From contig VDMD01000013.1 of assembly GCA_007026445.1 (NCBI GenBank), forward strand, positions 620,001 through 684,000: a stretch of 64,000 nucleotides of DNA, in the 5' to 3' direction. Below are positions 23,701 through 33,837 of this stretch, in pieces. The stretch comes from Schizophyllum amplum. Taxonomy: Eukaryota > Basidiomycota > Agaricomycetes > Agaricales > Schizophyllaceae. The notes beneath the pieces were generated by a model. That model saw only the letters and a program-made list of their open reading frames with translations. It was not told the origin of the DNA and did not search any database. The position numbers were made by a program, and so were the translations under genes. Numbering within the stretch: the stretch's first letter is position 1; each line of letters opens with the position of its first letter.

Positions 23701-25842
23701 AGGCGAGGGGTACGTCCGCTTCGAGAGAGTGAAGTCAGAACTAGCGAGCTCAATCTTGCAGACGTGCGAATCATCCAGGTCGTCGACGTGCGCGATGGGC
23801 CCGAAAACATCCTTATAGTCCGCCTTGATCTCAGAGCTCATGGCAGCGAGGCGCTCAGCATGCTCGAGGGCCTCAATACGCTCCAAAATCGCGCAAACGA
23901 AATGAGAAGGGTCACGGTCCGGCGTCGTGAACTCGCCAGAGTCCACGCGCCGCCCCGCAAGCATCCCATTCAACTCGGAGACTACAGCTAAACGATCATT
24001 ACAGTGTTGTAGGCGTCGGGCCTTAGGGGAGACATAGGGAGCGGAAGGAGTCGGGGGGAGGCGGGGAACGCGTGGAGGATGTAGGATATCAAAGCCAGTA
24101 GACATGCAAATAACAGACGGGTCAAAAACACGAGTGCGGGAGCGAGAGTCATAACGAAGCGAGTAAGAGACACGGAAATCATTGAGTGCAAGGAAAGGGA
24201 GGCCCAGGAGAAGAGGAACATGGAGCGAAGGCACAATGAGAGCCTTGACGGTCTGGGAGCGAAAGGAGCGGGAGCGGTCGTGTAGAGTCAAAAGCGAGTA
24301 CGTATCAATGCAAACCTCCACCTTATTGCCATCGGCGTCATCCATCGCAACGCCCAAGATCTCGGGGGCATCGAGGCGATGGACACGCAGACGCAGCTGC
24401 TCACGCAGGTCCGCCCTAATGAGAACAAAAGGTGAGCCATCGTCAATGAGAGCAGACACGCCAGCCTGGCAAGATGACTCGGGAGACCCGACAAAACACT
24501 TCCAAGAAATGTGCGGGAGGCGGTGAGGGATATCAGCCAGCCCGCCGTCAGCGGGGGGCGAGTCCGGGGAGGCAGCGCGAGGGGAGCAAGCAGAGAGCGT
24601 ACACACCTCCTGCACAGCCGATGCGAGTCCAGACGAGCGCGCGCCGCGACCTTCCGAGCGGGCGCGGGAGCGCGTACGAGCGGGGCTAACCTCGCTCACC
24701 TCAGTGCGAGCCGTCCGCACGCGCGGGGCAGGTGAGGGGCTAGGCGGCGTCCGCGGAGGCAAGCGTGGGCTGCTGTCACCACTAACGGGAGTCAGCGGCG
24801 ACCCGGGAGACTGCACAAACGGAGCGCGGGCGGGCGAGCGGCAGGGGGGTGAGTCCGCGGCGGTCACGGAAGCCGGTCGGCGAGCTGGGGCCGGCGAGTC
24901 GCGGGAGCTGAGGTCCCCATGACCGCGGGAGTCCCTGCGGGCATCTGAGCGGTACGAGCGCGCATCCTCATACACGGAAGGCGACCGGCGGTGGCGGTCG
25001 TACTCCTGATCGCGGGAAAGCGAACGACGCGGGCGGGAGTCAGAGCGTGCATGGGAACGGGAACGTGACGGCGAGCGGTGGGTCGAGCGGCTGCGTGGGA
25101 GACGCACGACGTGCACGTCGTGGGTCGCGGAGCGGCGGGGAGGCGCAGGCTGGCTGATGTAGTCGTCGTCGTATCCACAGTCTTCGTCGCTGCCAGCAAA
25201 GGAAGCCTCGACGCGACGGCCACGAGAGATCGGCGGGCCAGAAGTATCGACCGGCGGCAGAGCGGCAGCCGGAGGGCCGCCACGCCAGCCTAGGTTCGGG
25301 AGCGGAGGTGGACCCATCGCCGTGCGAGACGTCGCTGACCGCACGTTGGCGACATGTGCAACCCGTCCGGGGAGCCCCGTACCCGCATACATAGTAGCCA
25401 TAGCCGCGGGGGAGTAATGAATCATGTTGACGCCCATGGGAGCGTGCGCGTCCTCGTACGAGGAGTCGGGGGAGACGTGAGAGTAAGCGGGAACAGCGTT
25501 GACACGAACTGGGATGTTGTTGGGAGCGGTGGCAGCGGCGGACGAGCGGGGTACGGACGGGGGGCCTGCAGCGAAGGCTTGGTCGACATGAGCCTCGAGC
25601 TCACGTAACTTGAGAGGCTTGCCGGGGCCGAGAATACCGCGCGCGACGAGGTCGTTGATCACGTCCACAACTCCCGGGCTATCCAGCTGATAGCGGGGAA
25701 TAGCGTTGCGCTCTTCGACTGTCGCGTCACAGCCTCGACCGCCGTGTGGAGCCTGCAGGGTCAAACATCCGAAGCAACCGTGCTCGCGCTTGAGGGTCTC
25801 GATGTGCCCACCCAAGTCCCGTCGCGGAATGAACGACTGCAC
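20719..25842 (-). CDS. gag-pol: Inner element polyprotein: Gag C-terminus, protease, RT, RNase H, integrase, chromodomain
   Basis: A single uninterrupted frame of about 1,707 codons is read from 25842 (GTG); it is open without ATG back to a TAG 31 codons upstream. Domains in order: a zinc-knuckle-like C-x2-C-x6-H-x4-C near residue 23 (CFGC...H...C), an Arg/Ser-dipeptide-rich region (about 240-400), an aspartic protease (ALIDDGSPFVL, ~463), reverse transcriptase with YLDDII (~857), RNase H (TTDASDWRTGAVLS, ~1012), integrase with the H-H-C-C finger and the D, D, E residues (MDFVGPLP ~1314, DRDKLF ~1373, SSERFNQ ~1407), and a chromodomain (LQYLVRWTGYGPVDDRWLP, ~1640). The capsid part of Gag is absent and no ATG lies at the expected place. 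This copy is otherwise intact. Confidence 0.9.
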   Translation of the reverse strand: MQSFIPRRDLGGHIETLKREHGCFGCLTLQAPHGGRGCDATVEERNAIPRYQLDSPGVVDVINDLVARGILGPGKPLKLRELEAHVDQAFAAGPPSVPRSSAAATAPNNIPVRVNAVPAYSHVSPDSSYEDAHAPMGVNMIHYSPAAMATMYAGTGLPGRVAHVANVRSATSRTAMGPPPLPNLGWRGGPPAAALPPVDTSGPPISRGRRVEASFAGSDEDCGYDDDYISQPAPPRRSATHDVHVVRLPRSRSTHRSPSRSRSHARSDSRPRRSLSRDQEYDRHRRSPSVYEDARSYRSDARRDSRGHGDLSSRDSPAPARRPASVTAADSPPCRSPARAPFVQSPGSPLTPVSGDSSPRLPPRTPPSPSPAPRVRTARTEVSEVSPARTRSRARSEGRGARSSGLASAVQEVCTLSACSPRAASPDSPPADGGLADIPHRLPHISWKCFVGSPESSCQAGVSALIDDGSPFVLIRADLREQLRLRVHRLDAPEILGVAMDDADGNKVEVCIDTYSLLTLHDRSRSFRSQTVKALIVPSLHVPLLLGLPFLALNDFRVSYSLRYDSRSRTRVFDPSVICMSTGFDILHPPRVPRLPPTPSAPYVSPKARRLQHCNDRLAVVSELNGMLAGRRVDSGEFTTPDRDPSHFVCAILERIEALEHAERLAAMSSEIKADYKDVFGPIAHVDDLDDSHVCKIELASSDFTLSKRTYPSPRKYREAWETLIQRHLDAGRIRPSSSSFASPAFLTPKADKTALPRWVNDYRLLNAVTVTDRHPIPRVDDILAAAGTGSIWGKMDMTDSFYQTKLDPASVPLTAVTTPLGLYEWLVMPQGFKNAPPVHQRRVTDALRPYLGKFCYIYLDDIIIWSDSVEEHATQVRLILDALRAAKLFCNPKKCAFFLDSLDFLGHHISRRGIQAQTSKVDAILQWPVPTNATEMRRFLGLTRYIARYLPNLAEHTRVLDPLTGKEYGKGFPDWGDAEQYAFEKIRALAASLECLAVVDYENPGDNKLFVTTDASDWRTGAVLSWGPTWETARPVAYDSASLKGAELHYATHEKELLAIIRALKKWRADCLGMPVHVYTDHRTLENFNSQRDLSRRQLRWMETMSQFELHITYLPGDKNVAADALSRLPNDPSEPAYSSAEDSWARYGTRPVCLLLSRLPSASVDVVRSACATNVCALLSIRPDESWLSDIKAGYVDDAFVAKLTSRNVSVPGVDQRLGLWYVGGRLYVPAHASLREELFQIAHDSCGHFGAEKSLRNLRDSYYWPGMRRDLERAYVPSCPDCQRNKASTKAKGGPLHPLPVPDRRGEEIAMDFVGPLPPDSGFDYILSITDRLGADCRIVPTRTTLTAEELAAVFFDNWVCENGLPLHITLDRDKLFVSRFWQALHLLSGIKLRMSSAYHPQTDGSSERFNQTINQCLRFHVERNQRGWVRALPRVRFDIMNTVNSSTGLTHFEMHIGRHPRRLPPLVPASLPDTLRGTKEAFSAEKHLRLFLDNEAEARDMLTQAKVNQAYAANARRPSEPAIAAGDRVKVATYNRRKHYKAKGEKRVAKFMPRFDGPYEVLRAFPETSTYELALPNSGVFNKFHVSELVRWNDNDDALFPSRALAEPGPILTEDGYEEFFIDRIIDEKRVRNKLQYLVRWTGYGPVDDRWLPASELADCEALDHWLAARAPPVSLVSGAACSVSCAAVFTIPRADSGVPGRV

Positions 25843-26393
25843 ACCGTTGCCCGCGAAGCTGACGGCGTTGACTGTTGCGCGTGAGCGATGCAGCGAGGGG
25901 AGGTGACGAGGGGGAGACGTAGACGTCGAGCGCGGCTAGTATGGCGCTGAGCGAGTACGGGAGCGGCGGAAGGCGTACCGCGCGCGCGTCTTCTCGATCC
26001 CCGGAGCGTGCTGTTGAGCAGGCCCTCCGATTCCTGCCCTTCTCTCCATCTCCCCGCCTAGTGTCGATTGTATCCGGCACGCTCCGAGCGTGAGCGTAGC
26101 TATACGGGGTCGGCCTGACCGCGCCCGGCGACCTTTCGTCGCAGCTGTGGGCCGACGGCGCCTTACCGCCTGGGTTCGTCGAGTTCGGAGTGAGCCGGCT
26201 TAGGCGACACGGCAGCGGCAGATGATAGAGTGAGGCAGGCCTCAGCTTGACGAGGGCTTACAGCGAGTTTGCGCAAAGGCGGGATGCCAGAGCGCGAGCG
26301 GCGTGATGAGCGAGATCAGTGATGTCGGTGATGGCGGCGAGCGCGAGGCGTGAGATAGTTTGTTGTTGGGCACGTCAAATGTTAAAAAAAAAG
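25843..26393 (-). other. Leader (5' untranslated/packaging region) of the minus-strand coding unit
   Basis: Directly follows LTR2 on the minus strand and begins CTTTTTTTTTAACATTTGACG. The same ~480-bp leader occurs at 27957-28439 (+), 34021-34502 (+) and 35824-36305 (-), in front of both coding and non-coding units. It contains the self-complementary CACGCTCGGAGCGTG. An element-wide conserved leader is where primer binding, dimerisation and RNA packaging signals are expected; that role is inferred. Confidence 0.7.
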
Positions 26394-26564
26394 TGTAAGA
26401 GGACCGTAGTCCTCTTCACTGAAGGAGCGGGAGCTCGGACGACATAACAGATGACGGCCGTGGCATAGAGCAGATGTAGCTAAGGACAAGGGAGAGCTAA
26501 TCATATACAACAAGGAGACGGCCTAAATAGGACGAGTAACGTGATCAGACATGATCACGTTACA
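26394..26564 (-). repeat. LTR2 copy A (171 bp, minus strand)
   Basis: On the minus strand it starts TGTAACGTGATCA and ends GGTCCTCTTACA. It joins a non-coding unit on its upstream side to a coding unit on its downstream side, so it acts as 3' LTR of one and 5' LTR of the other. The first 29 bases contain a 12-bp perfect inverted repeat with a 4-nt loop. The last 20 contain an 8-bp inverted repeat around TACG. Confidence 0.9.
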
Positions 26565-27167
26565 CCCGCCCAACCCCTCAAAAATCGGGCACACCCCCCA
26601 AGACAACAAAAACCAGTATACATCCCCCCAGTCCACCGTACCGCATAGCGAGCGAGCGAGCTGAGCGACGAGAAGCGAGACAATCGCGGGCTGGGTGTAA
26701 GGGCGAGATATGGCATGGCATCTGTAGGCCAGGGTGGAGGGCACGTTGAACGAAGAGCCGGTGGAGACGTCGAGCAAGACGTGAGTAAGCGAGAACAAAG
26801 TAGCGGGCGGCGAAGCGAGGGCACGGCACAGCGCAGTCATTGTGGGTGTAAGGGAGCGGAGCGGGGCACGGCGAGCGCGAGCGCAGACGGTGATGTGTAG
26901 GCGAGCATGAGGGATGATGATCAACGCGCGGCGTCCTGACCAGCGCGCGCGAGCCTCTGCCGAGGGCTTGACCAATGGGTGGGAGACGTAGACGTCGAGC
27001 GCGGCTAGTATGGCGCTGAGCGAGTACGGGAGCGGCGGAAGGCGTACCGCGCGCGCGTCTTCTCGATCCCCGGAGCGTGCTGTTGAGCAGGCCCTCCGAT
27101 TCCTGCCCTTCTCTCCATCTCCCCGCCTAGTGTCGATTGTATCCGGCACGCTCCGAGCGTGAGCGTA
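26565..27167 (-). mobile_element. 5'-truncated copy of the non-coding (TRIM-like) unit, minus strand
   Basis: Contains the 3' part of the shared leader followed by the unique non-coding segment, ending in the purine-rich TTGGGCGGG just before LTR2 on the minus strand. It lacks its own 5' LTR and the first part of the leader, and ends abruptly at the palindrome centre. A frame of about 200 codons runs through it into the LTR but shows no domain and no ATG start. Confidence 0.8.
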
Positions 27168-27182
27168 GCTATACGGGGTCGG
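27168..27182. other. 15-bp centre of the large palindrome
   Basis: gctatacggggtcgg separates the two inverted arms (left arm ends 27167, right arm starts 27183). It is the continuation of the leader on the left-arm side only, so the junction joins two leaders broken at different points 15 bp apart. This is the kind of offset left by fold-back repair or by an inverted ligation. Confidence 0.85.
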
Positions 27183-27785
27183 TACGCTCACGCTCGGAGC
27201 GTGCCGGATACAATCGACACTAGGCGGGGAGATGGAGAGAAGGGCAGGAATCGGAGGGCCTGCTCAACAGCACGCTCCGGGGATCGAGAAGACGCGCGCG
27301 CGGTACGCCTTCCGCCGCTCCCGTACTCGCTCAGCGCCATACTAGCCGCGCTCGACGTCTACGTCTCCCACCCATTGGTCAAGCCCTCGGCAGAGGCTCG
27401 CGCGCGCTGGTCAGGACGCCGCGCGTTGATCATCATCCCTCATGCTCGCCTACACATCACCGTCTGCGCTCGCGCTCGCCGTGCCCCGCTCCGCTCCCTT
27501 ACACCCACAATGACTGCGCTGTGCCGTGCCCTCGCTTCGCCGCCCGCTACTTTGTTCTCGCTTACTCACGTCTTGCTCGACGTCTCCACCGGCTCTTCGT
27601 TCAACGTGCCCTCCACCCTGGCCTACAGATGCCATGCCATATCTCGCCCTTACACCCAGCCCGCGATTGTCTCGCTTCTCGTCGCTCAGCTCGCTCGCTC
27701 GCTATGCGGTACGGTGGACTGGGGGGATGTATACTGGTTTTTGTTGTCTTGGGGGGTGTGCCCGATTTTTGAGGGGTTGGGCGGG
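27183..27785 (+). mobile_element. 5'-truncated copy of the non-coding unit, plus strand
   Basis: Mirror image of 26565-27167, running into LTR2 copy B. It shows the same content and the same loss of the 5' end. Confidence 0.8.
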
Positions 27786-27956
27786 TGTAACGTGATCATG
27801 TCTGATCACGTTACTCGTCCTATTTAGGCCGTCTCCTTGTTGTATATGATTAGCTCTCCCTTGTCCTTAGCTACATCTGCTCTATGCCACGGCCGTCATC
27901 TGTTATGTCGTCCGAGCTCCCGCTCCTTCAGTGAAGAGGACTACGGTCCTCTTACA
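27786..27956 (+). repeat. LTR2 copy B (171 bp)
   Basis: Same sequence and length as copy A. It is followed directly by the leader of the plus-strand coding unit. Confidence 0.9.
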
Positions 27957-28439
27957 CTTTTTTTTTAACATTTGACGTGCCCAACAACAAACTATCTCAC
28001 GCCTCGCGCTCGCCGCCATCACCGACATCACTGATCTCGCTCATCACGCCGCTCGCGCTCTGGCATCCCGCCTTTGCGCAAACTCGCTGTAAGCCCTCGT
28101 CAAGCTGAGGCCTGCCTCACTCTATCATCTGCCGCTGCCGTGTCGCCTAAGCCGGCTCACTCCGAACTCGACGAACCCAGGCGGTAAGGCGCCGTCGGCC
28201 CACAGCTGCGACGAAAGGTCGCCGGGCGCGGTCAGGCCGACCCCGTATAGCTACGCTCACGCTCGGAGCGTGCCGGATACAATCGACACTAGGCGGGGAG
28301 ATGGAGAGAAGGGCAGGAATCGGAGGGCCTGCTCAACAGCACGCTCCGGGGATCGAGAAGACGCGCGCGCGGTACGCCTTCCGCCGCTCCCGTACTCGCT
28401 CAGCGCCATACTAGCCGCGCTCGACGTCTACGTCTCCCC
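27957..28439 (+). other. Leader of the plus-strand coding unit, with an in-frame mini-ORF
   Basis: Same leader as in the other three copies. ATG 28301 opens 37 codons (MERRAGIGGPAQQHAP...) that end at TAG 28412-28414. The polyprotein frame continues in the same phase directly after this TAG. The arrangement is the same on the minus-strand copy. The identity shared with the non-coding units stops at about 28439, where unique coding sequence begins. Confidence 0.7.
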
Positions 28440-31400
28440 CTCGTCACCTCCCCTCGCTGCATCGCTCACGCGCAACAGTCAACGCCGTCAGCTTCGCGGG
28501 CAACGGTGTGCAGTCGTTCATTCCGCGACGGGACTTGGGTGGGCACATCGAGACCCTCAAGCGCGAGCACGGTTGCTTCGGATGTTTGACCCTGCAGGCT
28601 CCACACGGCGGTCGAGGCTGTGACGCGACAGTCGAAGAGCGCAACGCTATTCCCCGCTATCAGCTGGATAGCCCGGGAGTTGTGGACGTGATCAACGACC
28701 TCGTCGCGCGCGGTATTCTCGGCCCCGGCAAGCCTCTCAAGTTACGTGAGCTCGAGGCTCATGTCGACCAAGCCTTCGCTGCAGGCCCCCCGTCCGTACC
28801 CCGCTCGTCCGCCGCTGCCACCGCTCCCAACAACATCCCAGTTCGTGTCAACGCTGTTCCCGCTTACTCTCACGTCTCCCCCGACTCCTCGTACGAGGAC
28901 GCGCACGCTCCCATGGGCGTCAACATGATTCATTACTCCCCCGCGGCTATGGCTACTATGTATGCGGGTACGGGGCTCCCCGGACGGGTTGCACATGTCG
29001 CCAACGTGCGGTCAGCGACGTCTCGCACGGCGATGGGTCCACCTCCGCTCCCGAACCTAGGCTGGCGTGGCGGCCCTCCGGCTGCCGCTCTGCCGCCGGT
29101 CGATACTTCTGGCCCGCCGATCTCTCGTGGCCGTCGCGTCGAGGCTTCCTTTGCTGGCAGCGACGAAGACTGTGGATACGACGACGACTACATCAGCCAG
29201 CCTGCGCCTCCCCGCCGCTCCGCGACCCACGACGTGCACGTCGTGCGTCTCCCACGCAGCCGCTCGACCCACCGCTCGCCGTCACGTTCCCGTTCCCATG
29301 CACGCTCTGACTCCCGCCCGCGTCGTTCGCTTTCCCGCGATCAGGAGTACGACCGCCACCGCCGGTCGCCTTCCGTGTATGAGGATGCGCGCTCGTACCG
29401 CTCAGATGCCCGCAGGGACTCCCGCGGTCATGGGGACCTCAGCTCCCGCGACTCGCCGGCCCCAGCTCGCCGACCGGCTTCCGTGACCGCCGCGGACTCA
29501 CCCCCCTGCCGCTCGCCCGCCCGCGCTCCGTTTGTGCAGTCTCCCGGGTCGCCGCTGACTCCCGTTAGTGGTGACAGCAGCCCACGCTTGCCTCCGCGGA
29601 CGCCGCCTAGCCCCTCACCTGCCCCGCGCGTGCGGACGGCTCGCACTGAGGTGAGCGAGGTTAGCCCCGCTCGTACGCGCTCCCGCGCCCGCTCGGAAGG
29701 TCGCGGCGCGCGCTCGTCTGGACTCGCATCGGCTGTGCAGGAGGTGTGTACGCTCTCTGCTTGCTCCCCTCGCGCTGCCTCCCCGGACTCGCCCCCCGCT
29801 GACGGCGGGCTGGCTGATATCCCTCACCGCCTCCCGCACATTTCTTGGAAGTGTTTTTGTCGGGTCTCCCGAGTCATCTTGCCAGGCTGGCGTGTCTGCT
29901 CTCATTGACGATGGCTCACCTTTTGTTCTCATTAGGGCGGACCTGCGTGAGCAGCTGCGTCTGCGTGTCCATCGCCTCGATGCCCCCGAGATCTTGGGCG
30001 TTGCGATGGATGACGCCGATGGCAATAAGGTGGAGGTTTGCATTGATACGTACTCGCTTTTGACTCTACACGACCGCTCCCGCTCCTTTCGCTCCCAGAC
30101 CGTCAAGGCTCTCATTGTGCCTTCGCTCCATGTTCCTCTTCTCCTGGGCCTCCCTTTCCTTGCACTCAATGATTTCCGTGTCTCTTACTCGCTTCGTTAT
30201 GACTCTCGCTCCCGCACTCGTGTTTTTGACCCGTCTGTTATTTGCATGTCTACTGGCTTTGATATCCTACATCCTCCACGCGTTCCCCGCCTCCCCCCGA
30301 CTCCTTCCGCTCCCTATGTCTCCCCTAAGGCCCGACGCCTACAACACTGTAATGATCGTTTAGCTGTAGTCTCCGAGTTGAATGGGATGCTTGCGGGGCG
30401 GCGCGTGGACTCTGGCGAGTTCACGACGCCGGACCGTGACCCTTCTCATTTCGTTTGCGCGATTTTGGAGCGTATTGAGGCCCTCGAGCATGCTGAGCGC
30501 CTCGCTGCCATGAGCTCTGAGATCAAGGCGGACTATAAGGATGTTTTCGGGCCCATCGCGCACGTCGACGACCTGGATGATTCGCACGTCTGCAAGATTG
30601 AGCTCGCTAGTTCTGACTTCACTCTCTCGAAGCGGACGTACCCCTCGCCTCGCAAGTACCGTGAAGCTTGGGAAACCCTCATTCAGCGCCACCTTGATGC
30701 TGGGCGGATCCGGCCTTCGTCTTCGTCTTTTGCGTCTCCCGCTTTCTTGACACCGAAGGCTGACAAGACGGCGCTCCCTCGCTGGGTTAATGACTATCGT
30801 CTTCTGAACGCGGTTACAGTGACGGACCGCCACCCTATCCCTCGCGTCGACGACATACTCGCTGCTGCTGGGACAGGCTCCATCTGGGGGAAGATGGACA
30901 TGACAGACTCCTTCTACCAAACCAAGCTGGACCCTGCGTCTGTTCCCTTGACTGCTGTCACTACGCCTTTGGGTCTGTACGAGTGGCTGGTTATGCCTCA
31001 GGGTTTCAAGAACGCCCCTCCCGTGCACCAGCGGCGCGTCACTGACGCTCTCCGCCCGTACCTTGGGAAATTCTGCTACATCTACCTCGATGACATTATC
31101 ATTTGGTCGGACTCGGTCGAGGAGCACGCCACTCAGGTTCGCTTGATTCTGGATGCTTTACGTGCTGCTAAGCTCTTCTGCAATCCCAAGAAGTGTGCTT
31201 TCTTCCTGGATTCGCTCGACTTCTTGGGCCATCATATCTCGCGTCGCGGTATACAGGCTCAGACTAGCAAGGTGGACGCAATTCTGCAGTGGCCTGTCCC
31301 CACGAATGCGACCGAGATGCGCCGTTTCTTGGGTCTCACTCGTTACATTGCGCGCTACCTGCCGAACCTTGCTGAGCATACCCGCGTGCTTGACCCTCTC

Positions 31401-33632
31401 ACTGGAAAGGAATACGGGAAGGGGTTCCCCGACTGGGGTGATGCTGAACAGTATGCCTTCGAAAAGATTCGCGCGCTTGCAGCTTCGCTTGAATGTCTCG
31501 CCGTTGTGGACTATGAGAACCCTGGGGACAACAAGCTCTTTGTCACTACCGATGCCTCTGACTGGCGCACCGGGGCGGTTCTGTCCTGGGGTCCTACTTG
31601 GGAAACAGCGCGCCCAGTGGCTTACGACTCTGCCTCGCTCAAGGGCGCTGAACTGCATTATGCAACTCATGAGAAGGAGCTCCTTGCCATTATACGCGCG
31701 CTGAAGAAGTGGCGTGCCGATTGTCTGGGCATGCCTGTCCACGTCTATACCGACCACCGCACGCTGGAGAATTTTAATTCGCAGCGCGATTTGTCTCGTC
31801 GACAACTCCGCTGGATGGAGACTATGTCGCAGTTTGAGCTGCATATCACATACCTACCGGGGGACAAGAATGTTGCCGCCGACGCCTTGTCTCGACTGCC
31901 GAACGACCCTTCGGAGCCGGCCTACAGCTCCGCGGAAGACTCTTGGGCTCGCTACGGGACTCGTCCCGTCTGCCTGCTACTGTCGCGCTTGCCCTCTGCC
32001 TCGGTCGATGTGGTGCGGTCTGCCTGTGCCACTAATGTCTGTGCCCTGCTGTCCATCCGGCCCGACGAATCTTGGCTCTCTGACATCAAGGCCGGCTACG
32101 TTGACGATGCGTTTGTGGCAAAGCTGACCTCGCGCAATGTCTCAGTTCCGGGTGTCGATCAGCGACTCGGCCTCTGGTATGTTGGCGGACGTCTTTACGT
32201 GCCCGCTCACGCCTCCTTGCGCGAGGAACTCTTTCAGATTGCGCATGACTCTTGTGGGCATTTCGGCGCCGAGAAGTCTCTCCGTAATCTGCGCGACTCT
32301 TACTACTGGCCTGGCATGCGGCGTGATCTCGAGCGCGCATACGTCCCCTCATGCCCCGACTGCCAGCGCAATAAGGCGAGTACGAAGGCTAAGGGCGGTC
32401 CCCTGCATCCGCTTCCGGTGCCAGACCGGCGCGGTGAGGAGATCGCGATGGACTTCGTGGGCCCTTTGCCGCCTGACTCGGGCTTTGACTACATCCTGTC
32501 CATCACAGATCGCTTGGGCGCCGACTGCCGGATCGTCCCTACCCGCACTACGCTTACCGCCGAGGAACTTGCTGCTGTATTTTTCGATAACTGGGTTTGC
32601 GAGAACGGTTTGCCCCTGCACATCACGCTGGATCGCGACAAGCTCTTTGTCTCTCGCTTCTGGCAGGCACTGCACCTCCTCTCCGGCATCAAGCTGCGCA
32701 TGTCCTCCGCGTATCATCCTCAGACCGACGGTTCGTCCGAGCGCTTCAACCAGACCATTAATCAATGTCTTCGCTTCCACGTCGAGCGCAATCAGAGGGG
32801 CTGGGTTCGCGCTTTGCCTCGTGTTCGGTTTGACATCATGAACACGGTGAACTCGTCTACCGGCCTAACACATTTCGAGATGCACATCGGTCGCCACCCC
32901 CGTCGCCTGCCGCCCCTTGTGCCCGCCTCGCTGCCTGACACGCTGCGAGGGACGAAGGAGGCTTTCTCTGCCGAGAAACATCTGCGGCTCTTCTTGGATA
33001 ATGAGGCAGAAGCGCGTGACATGTTGACTCAGGCAAAAGTTAACCAGGCCTACGCTGCTAATGCGCGTCGGCCGTCTGAGCCGGCTATTGCGGCGGGCGA
33101 CCGCGTTAAGGTTGCGACTTATAATCGCCGCAAGCACTACAAGGCAAAAGGCGAGAAGCGCGTCGCGAAGTTCATGCCTCGCTTTGACGGGCCTTACGAG
33201 GTTTTGCGTGCCTTCCCGGAAACCTCGACTTACGAGCTCGCGTTGCCGAATTCAGGTGTTTTCAACAAATTCCACGTCTCCGAGCTCGTGCGTTGGAATG
33301 ATAACGACGATGCTCTGTTTCCTTCGCGCGCGCTTGCTGAGCCTGGCCCAATCCTGACAGAGGACGGATACGAGGAATTTTTCATTGATCGTATCATTGA
33401 CGAAAAACGCGTGCGTAATAAACTACAATATCTAGTTCGCTGGACTGGTTATGGGCCGGTTGATGATCGCTGGCTGCCCGCTAGTGAGCTGGCTGACTGC
33501 GAAGCGCTCGATCATTGGCTTGCTGCGCGTGCGCCGCCCGTGTCCTTGGTCTCTGGCGCTGCTTGCTCTGTGTCCTGCGCCGCTGTCTTCACCATACCAC
33601 GCGCCGATTCTGGAGTGCCTGGGAGGGTGTAA
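28415..33632 (+). pseudogene. gag-pol: Second copy of the inner polyprotein, broken by a one-base insertion
   Basis: Inverted copy of the polyprotein at 20719-25842. A T run that has four bases in the other copy has five here (about 29852-29856), shifting the frame just before the protease. The frame from 28508 therefore ends at 29908, and protease to chromodomain continue in the next frame from about 29892 to the TAA at 33630-33632. All other coding sequence matches its twin. The difference may be a real null mutation or a homopolymer sequencing error. No capsid domain is present. Confidence 0.9.
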
Positions 33633-33837
33633 CGTGACCGTTCCATTTACGCCACTTATCACTACTTATGTCGGCCTCGGCACCCGCCGAGATATATACG
33701 TTCCGGATATATCTACTTACTTACGCTTGTTCTTCTCTCTGACGTCCACCGCCGCACACATACCCCAATACGACGTGGTTCTGTTCTGACTGCGTGAGTC
33801 CCGCTTAGCAGTGTTCGGCCCCTGCGGTCGCCTCACA
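33628..33837 (+). repeat. LTR1, middle copy (3' LTR of the plus-strand coding unit)
   Basis: 210 bp, TGTAACGTGACC to CTCACA, same as the two outer LTR1 copies. It overlaps the polyprotein stop codon. Confidence 0.92.

Noticed and set aside
23224..23991. 255-codon frame opposite the inner polyprotein (and its mirror at 30360-31127)
   Set aside because: Antisense to the reverse transcriptase; codon constraint of the real gene on the other strand explains the openness.
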